DNA from: Massilia sp. Root335
GTDB lineage: Bacteria; Pseudomonadota; Gammaproteobacteria; Burkholderiales; Burkholderiaceae_D
Direction of reading: 5' to 3'
Assembly: GCF_001425685.1 (NCBI RefSeq)
Contig: NZ_LMCY01000011.1
Coordinates: forward strand, 133,435-197,434
Length of the DNA: 64,000 nt
Part shown: piece by piece, positions 58,923 to 64,000 of the stretch
Layout of the letters: each line of letters starts with the position of its first letter
How positions within the stretch are numbered: the first letter of the stretch is position 1
Program-made: the position numbers and the translations under genes
The notes under the pieces: generated by a model
Databases searched by the model: none
Told to the model about the DNA's origin: nothing
The model's input: the letters and a program-made list of their open reading frames with translations, nothing else

Positions 58923-60179
58923 TCAGCCCTGTGCCCGGGCATCGAGTCCATCCGCCGGTTCCCGCGGCGGCGCATCCGGGGTATCGTGGTATTTGTGCAC
59001 GAGGTCCATGAACCACCTGAACCGCGGGCCGTCCCATTCGTAGCCGTTCAGCTGCTCGTCGAGCCGGATCGAATACTTGAGTTCATCGGGCAGCACGCTG
59101 GTGCGCTTTTTCAGTTCGGCGGAAATCGGCTGGTCCAGGTTGATGGCGAACCCGTACGGCTCCAGCCGCCCGTAGTGGTGGAGCGAATGCTGGATCACGG
59201 ACAGGAATTCGCGGCTCAGCTTCGGATACACCCCCGGAATGTACTGGTGCAGTTCCATGTCCACCTTCACGTCCGCCGTGTAGAAAAAGGCGGCCACCAG
59301 CGGGTTGTAGAACGGGATCGGAAACGCGAGCGCGCTGCGAAAAAAACCCTCGAGGTAGCCGTTCCCCGCCACGCCGATCAACGCGCACGGCAGCGCGTCG
59401 TGGTGGGTGCCGTGGAGATAGACGAAATCGAATTCCGAGTTGTGGCCGAGCCAGTGGTCGCGATAGAACCAGTCGTTCAGGTTCTTCACGCTGCGCTTCT
59501 GGACCACGAAGGCGAGGACGCAGGTCAGCGGCATGAACACGAGTGAGAAGTTGGCGTACCGGATGACCAGGTACCACGGTATCAGGTACACGATATGCGT
59601 CAGCATCCCGGTGCAGTAGGCGTGGACGATCTCCGGCACCACCCGCGATTCGCGCTCGACGTTCGATTTCCAGACCGACTCCATCAGCACGTTGCGCACG
59701 TGGTCCTTCTTCATCAGGTGCGCGGCGAGGATCACGCTGCGGTAGCCGGCGATGAAGATGAAGTGCGCCCAGAACAGTCCCACCGCGACCTGGTGGGTCC
59801 ACGCCACGTGGTGCGGCAGGTCCGGGGTCACCGCGATCAGGTAGTTCTCGAGCGCCAGCAGGGCCAGCGCGATGAAGTACTGCGGCTTGATGTTCCGGAC
59901 CTTGTGCACGAGCGAATACACGATCTCCTGCGGACGCCTGAGCGCCAGCGGCACCTTCCATTTCACGCCGTGGCGGAGCGGGAACGTGACCAGCATGAAC
60001 CCGCAGAGCGGCAGGCCGATCACGGTCATGAGGTGGCGCGGCCCGTACGCGAACCAGATCAGCGCCGCGCACACGACGATCATGAGCGCGTAGTCGAGCA
60101 GGTCCTTGTCCTGATAATTGATCCGCTGCTTTCTTGCGCCATACAATTGATGGAATTTTTCTGCGTTGACTGTTTTCAT
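58923..60179 (-). CDS. Membrane di-iron hydroxylase/desaturase-like protein
   Basis: This 418-residue protein has about six membrane segments (near residues 28-46, 52-68, 95-113, 123-145, 190-225) and the histidine clusters of the fatty acid hydroxylase / sterol desaturase group: HWLGH, HGTHH and HSLHH, with ELHQY between. It probably inserts oxygen into, or desaturates, a lipid-like substrate in the inner membrane. The start at 60179 has a GAGGGG site 6 bases ahead. It lies 31 bp after the ketosynthase and 24 bp before the acyltransferase gene, in the same operon. Precise substrate and reaction cannot be told. Confidence 0.75.
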   Translation of the reverse strand: MKTVNAEKFHQLYGARKQRINYQDKDLLDYALMIVVCAALIWFAYGPRHLMTVIGLPLCGFMLVTFPLRHGVKWKVPLALRRPQEIVYSLVHKVRNIKPQYFIALALLALENYLIAVTPDLPHHVAWTHQVAVGLFWAHFIFIAGYRSVILAAHLMKKDHVRNVLMESVWKSNVERESRVVPEIVHAYCTGMLTHIVYLIPWYLVIRYANFSLVFMPLTCVLAFVVQKRSVKNLNDWFYRDHWLGHNSEFDFVYLHGTHHDALPCALIGVAGNGYLEGFFRSALAFPIPFYNPLVAAFFYTADVKVDMELHQYIPGVYPKLSREFLSVIQHSLHHYGRLEPYGFAINLDQPISAELKKRTSVLPDELKYSIRLDEQLNGYEWDGPRFRWFMDLVHKYHDTPDAPPREPADGLDARAQG

Positions 60180-60210
60180 ACCTGCCCCTCGGGATCCGGT
60201 CATGCCGGGT

Positions 60211-61557
<1,347 letters not shown>

Positions 61558-61573
61558 GATCGTCCTTTGCGGC

Positions 61574-62464
61574 TTACTTGTAATGGCTGCGCAGGGTCGC
61601 CAGGATTTTTTCCTTGAAGGTGAAATCGGTCAGGCTGCGTTCCGTCATCAGCTCGTCCGGCACCTCCTTGTTGTACGCCGCGGACAGGTTCTGGATCACC
61701 GTGATCCGGTTCGTGGACAGATTGTTCATCGTCTGCTCGCGCGCGATCCAGACGTTGTCGATCAGGGCGAACGCCTTGTTCAGGCGCTGGCGATACAGCT
61801 TACCGGCACGGTTGTAGATGTCTTCGCGCAGGATCAGCTTGCGTTCCTTGTCGACCCACAGCCGCGATTTGCCGTACTGGGTCTTGTGCGCCCGCTTTTC
61901 GGTCGGCGTCGATTCGACGATCCACACCGGCCGCCCGTCCTGCACGTCTTCGCCGACCATCGTGTAGGTGTAGTCGTCGACCTTCTTCAACTGGGTGTCG
62001 TCGACGAAGAACTCGGTCCCGAAGAAGCTGCCGCCGTCTTCGTTGCCGTCGCCGCCCGACACCACGCGCCGCACCTTTTCCAGCGCCGGCAGGTAGAGCA
62101 GCACGTCGTTCTCGCGGTCCGAATCGGCGTATTCGTAGGTGAGCATGCCGATGCCCTTGTCGGTGACCGGCTGGAGCACCAGGGAAATCGCGCGCGAATC
62201 CTTTTTGTCGCTCCCCCATTTTTTCTCGCCGACTTCCAGCACGGTCACGCGCGGCTGTTCCTTGCAGTTCGTGCCGCCGTTGCCGATCACGTAGCGGCAG
62301 GTCGACAGCTTCACCTTGATGACCGCGGTGGTGAAGGCCTTGCGGTACACGTCGTCCGACGATTTCATGATGTCGGTGGCCGTCATCGCATACAGCATGC
62401 CCGGCATGGCCAGCAGGGCCCCCATCGCGGCGGTGCGCGCACGCGCGCCAAAAGCAGACTTCAT
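61574..62464 (-). CDS. LolA-like periplasmic outer-membrane lipid-sorting protein
   Basis: This 296-residue exported protein has a signal peptide (about 1-26, ending MLYA). The mature part is a half-barrel of the LolA-like kind that accompanies MMPL exporters: VLLYLPALEKVRRVVS, SFFGTEFFVDDTQLKKVDDY and WIVESTPTEKRAHKTQYGKS. It presumably accepts a hydrophobic product from the inner-membrane exporter and carries it to the outer membrane, as LolA does for lipoproteins. It lies 17 bp after the exporter stop and 16 bp before the ketosynthase, so export and synthesis are co-transcribed. Substrate is inferred, not known. Confidence 0.83.
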   Translation of the reverse strand: MKSAFGARARTAAMGALLAMPGMLYAMTATDIMKSSDDVYRKAFTTAVIKVKLSTCRYVIGNGGTNCKEQPRVTVLEVGEKKWGSDKKDSRAISLVLQPVTDKGIGMLTYEYADSDRENDVLLYLPALEKVRRVVSGGDGNEDGGSFFGTEFFVDDTQLKKVDDYTYTMVGEDVQDGRPVWIVESTPTEKRAHKTQYGKSRLWVDKERKLILREDIYNRAGKLYRQRLNKAFALIDNVWIAREQTMNNLSTNRITVIQNLSAAYNKEVPDELMTERSLTDFTFKEKILATLRSHYK

Positions 62465-62481
62465 GGCTGATCCTTTCGATG

Positions 62482-63999
62482 TCACGGTTGAGGTGCGGCG
62501 GCCAGCGGTGCGGCCACCTCGTCCTGTTTCGCCTGGAACCGCAGCTTGAACACGAGGATCAAGGCCGGGGTCAGGAACAATTCGCATACGAGGCCGGAGA
62601 AAATGGCGAGGAAACCGAGCTTGCCGAGGCTGGCCAGGCCCGGCGTGGTGGCGACGGACATGATGCCGAAACCGAAGCCGAGGATCATCGACGCGAACAC
62701 CGTCGACTGTCCGCACTCCTTCACCGTGTCGACCAGCGCGCGCCGGATATCGCCGTCGTGCAGGACTTCGGTGCGGTACACGGAGACGAAATGGATGGTG
62801 TCGTCGACCGCGATGCCGACCGCGATCGGCGCCAGCATCATCGTGTAGAAATCGAGCGGGATGTTCAGCCAGCCCAGCACGCCCAGCACGAGGAACGACG
62901 GCACCACGTTGGGAATCAGCGAGACCGCGCCGGCCTTGAACGAATTGAAGATCACCAGCAGCATGCCGGAGATGACCAGGAGACTGAGGCCGAAGCTCTG
63001 CAGCTCGTTCGTGACGAGATAATCGGCGGCCTTCATGCCCATCGCGAACAGGCCGGTGATCGACACCCTGGCGTTCGGGTAGTCTTTCCTGATCAGGTCG
63101 AGCGAGGCATGGATATCCTGCTTCATGCGTTCGAACACCTTCGTGTACTCGGACGATCCGTAGCCGCGCAGCGTCACGGTGATGTTGGCCTTGCGGTAGC
63201 TCTCGCTGACCAGCTTTTCGCGTTCCTCCGGATTGGCCACGTTGAACGTGAACAGCGTCTGCGACAGGACCTCGCGTTTCGACGGGATGGCATACATGTC
63301 CGGACGCCCGTCGTTCTGCTTCTGGTAGGCGTCCTTGACCACGTTGACGATCGAACCCGTGCTGACGACGTACTTGCCGTAGTCCTTTTCGAACTTGTGC
63401 TGCAGGTCGTCGATCACGCGCAATACCGCCGGGTCCTGGAAGCCGTTGTCCTCGCCGAGGTCGACGTACAGCGACATCTGCGACGAACCGGCCATCTTCT
63501 GGTCCAGCAGCTTGATGGCCTGGTAGAAGTTCGACTGCTTCGAATACTGGTCGTACACGCTGTAGTCGACCTTGACGTGCAGCGCTCCCCAGACGGAGGC
63601 GACGAACAGCAGCAGGAACGGCGTAATGAAGGCCCACGGCTTCTGTTCCACCATCGGCACGATCTTGTCCAGCGCGCGCTGCAGCGCAGGCACGAAATTC
63701 GGCGTGAGCCTTGCGATCAGCGCCGCCAGGCCGGTGTTGCGCCTGGCCGGATCGGGCGCCGGCGACCAGATATCCAGCAGCACCGGCAGCAGATGCATCG
63801 TGAGGAAGAACACGACGCCCACGCCGATCGCCGACATCAGCGAAAAATTAATCACCGGGACCAGGCTGCCCGACAACAGGGACAGCATGCCGGCGATCGT
63901 CGTGATCGTCGTCAGGAAGCACGCCAGGCCCGCTTTTTCATAGGCCTCGCGGATCGCGGCCGCCGTGTCATGGCCCTCGGCGCGGAAGTACAGGTAGCT
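62482..63999 (-). CDS. RND/MMPL-family exporter (5'-truncated by the window edge)
   Basis: About 505 residues are visible and the frame is open to the right edge. The visible part starts in the N-terminal membrane block (SYLYFRAEGHDTAAAIREAY, then TTITTIAGMLSLLSGSLVPV), has one large periplasmic domain (about 90-330 of the visible part) and the second membrane block with APIAVGIAVDDTIHFVSVYR, the sterol-sensing-type RND signature. It is the same superfamily as HpnN but a different subfamily. Together with the LolA-like protein it forms an export pair. The operon continues beyond the window, so more biosynthetic genes may lie upstream. Confidence 0.88.
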   Translation of the reverse strand, partial: SYLYFRAEGHDTAAAIREAYEKAGLACFLTTITTIAGMLSLLSGSLVPVINFSLMSAIGVGVVFFLTMHLLPVLLDIWSPAPDPARRNTGLAALIARLTPNFVPALQRALDKIVPMVEQKPWAFITPFLLLFVASVWGALHVKVDYSVYDQYSKQSNFYQAIKLLDQKMAGSSQMSLYVDLGEDNGFQDPAVLRVIDDLQHKFEKDYGKYVVSTGSIVNVVKDAYQKQNDGRPDMYAIPSKREVLSQTLFTFNVANPEEREKLVSESYRKANITVTLRGYGSSEYTKVFERMKQDIHASLDLIRKDYPNARVSITGLFAMGMKAADYLVTNELQSFGLSLLVISGMLLVIFNSFKAGAVSLIPNVVPSFLVLGVLGWLNIPLDFYTMMLAPIAVGIAVDDTIHFVSVYRTEVLHDGDIRRALVDTVKECGQSTVFASMILGFGFGIMSVATTPGLASLGKLGFLAIFSGLVCELFLTPALILVFKLRFQAKQDEVAAPLAAAPQP

Positions 64000-64000
64000 C

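Overview
The window is uniformly very GC-rich and densely packed, apart from one clearly more AT-rich patch at about 24.5-25.9 kb. The gene set (hopanoid operon, betaproteobacterial minor-pilin/PilY1 operon, large HDOD / EAL / HD-GYP signalling clusters, VgrG- and PAAR-type T6SS remnants) suggests an environmental betaproteobacterium, most likely an Oxalobacteraceae such as Massilia or a relative. That placement is inference from gene content and protein style, not from a phylogenetic marker. I saw no rRNA, tRNA, CRISPR array, prophage or insertion sequence.

Layout. (1) 0-11.1 kb: hopanoid block. On the plus strand are hpnK (cut by the window edge), hpnL, hpnN and mlaA; on the minus strand are hpnM and the run dxs > hpnD > shc > hpnG. 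Together they make isoprenoid precursor, presqualene diphosphate and hopene, process the side chain, and move hopanoid to the outer membrane. (2) 11.2-16.1 kb: a zinc alcohol dehydrogenase > MFS transporter > LysR operon, a small membrane protein, a MarR-like regulator with a leaderless-type promoter, and a cupin. The dehydrogenase operon and the cupin share a TTATGAA-N5-TTCAT operator at a LysR-like distance from plausible -10 boxes. (3) 16.1-23.3 kb: minor pilin operon pilE > fimT > pilV > pilW > pilX > pilY1, with mostly overlapping or touching genes. (4) 23.7-25.9 kb: remnant of a type VI secretion effector locus: an apparent in-frame vgrG/lipase deletion fusion, a Tli4-like immunity lipoprotein and a PAAR protein. 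(5) 26-30.6 kb: a PAS histidine kinase, an NTF2-like protein and an exported GH2 beta-galactosidase.

(6) 30.7-41.2 kb: a seven-gene chemosensory operon, cheW > cheR-TPR > cheW > mcp > cheA-REC > cheB > output regulator. The content is that of a Wsp system, but the last gene is an EAL protein with a degenerate GGDEF domain instead of a WspR diguanylate cyclase. (7) 41.5-49.2 kb: a second signalling cluster with two HDOD proteins, a histidine kinase, a degenerate HD-GYP regulator, a single-domain-like regulator and a degenerate GGDEF-EAL-REC-PAS protein. Its receiver domains resemble the C-terminal receiver of the Wsp-like output protein. (8) 49.4-55 kb: nitroreductase, DUF3943-like outer membrane protein, an OsmC-YcaO fusion with a terminator-like hairpin in its leader, a small beta-barrel protein and a GIY-YIG-like small protein.

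(9) 55-64 kb: the most novel-looking part, an eight-gene minus-strand operon that enters from beyond the right edge: RND/MMPL exporter (partial) > LolA-like periplasmic protein > stand-alone ketosynthase > membrane di-iron hydroxylase > condensation/acyltransferase-like protein > HMG-CoA-synthase-like > two enoyl-CoA-hydratase-like proteins. The last three match the polyketide beta-branching (HCS) cassette, here next to a lipid-type export pair rather than megasynthases. This suggests an unusual beta-branched, hydroxylated lipid or polyketide destined for the envelope (inference).
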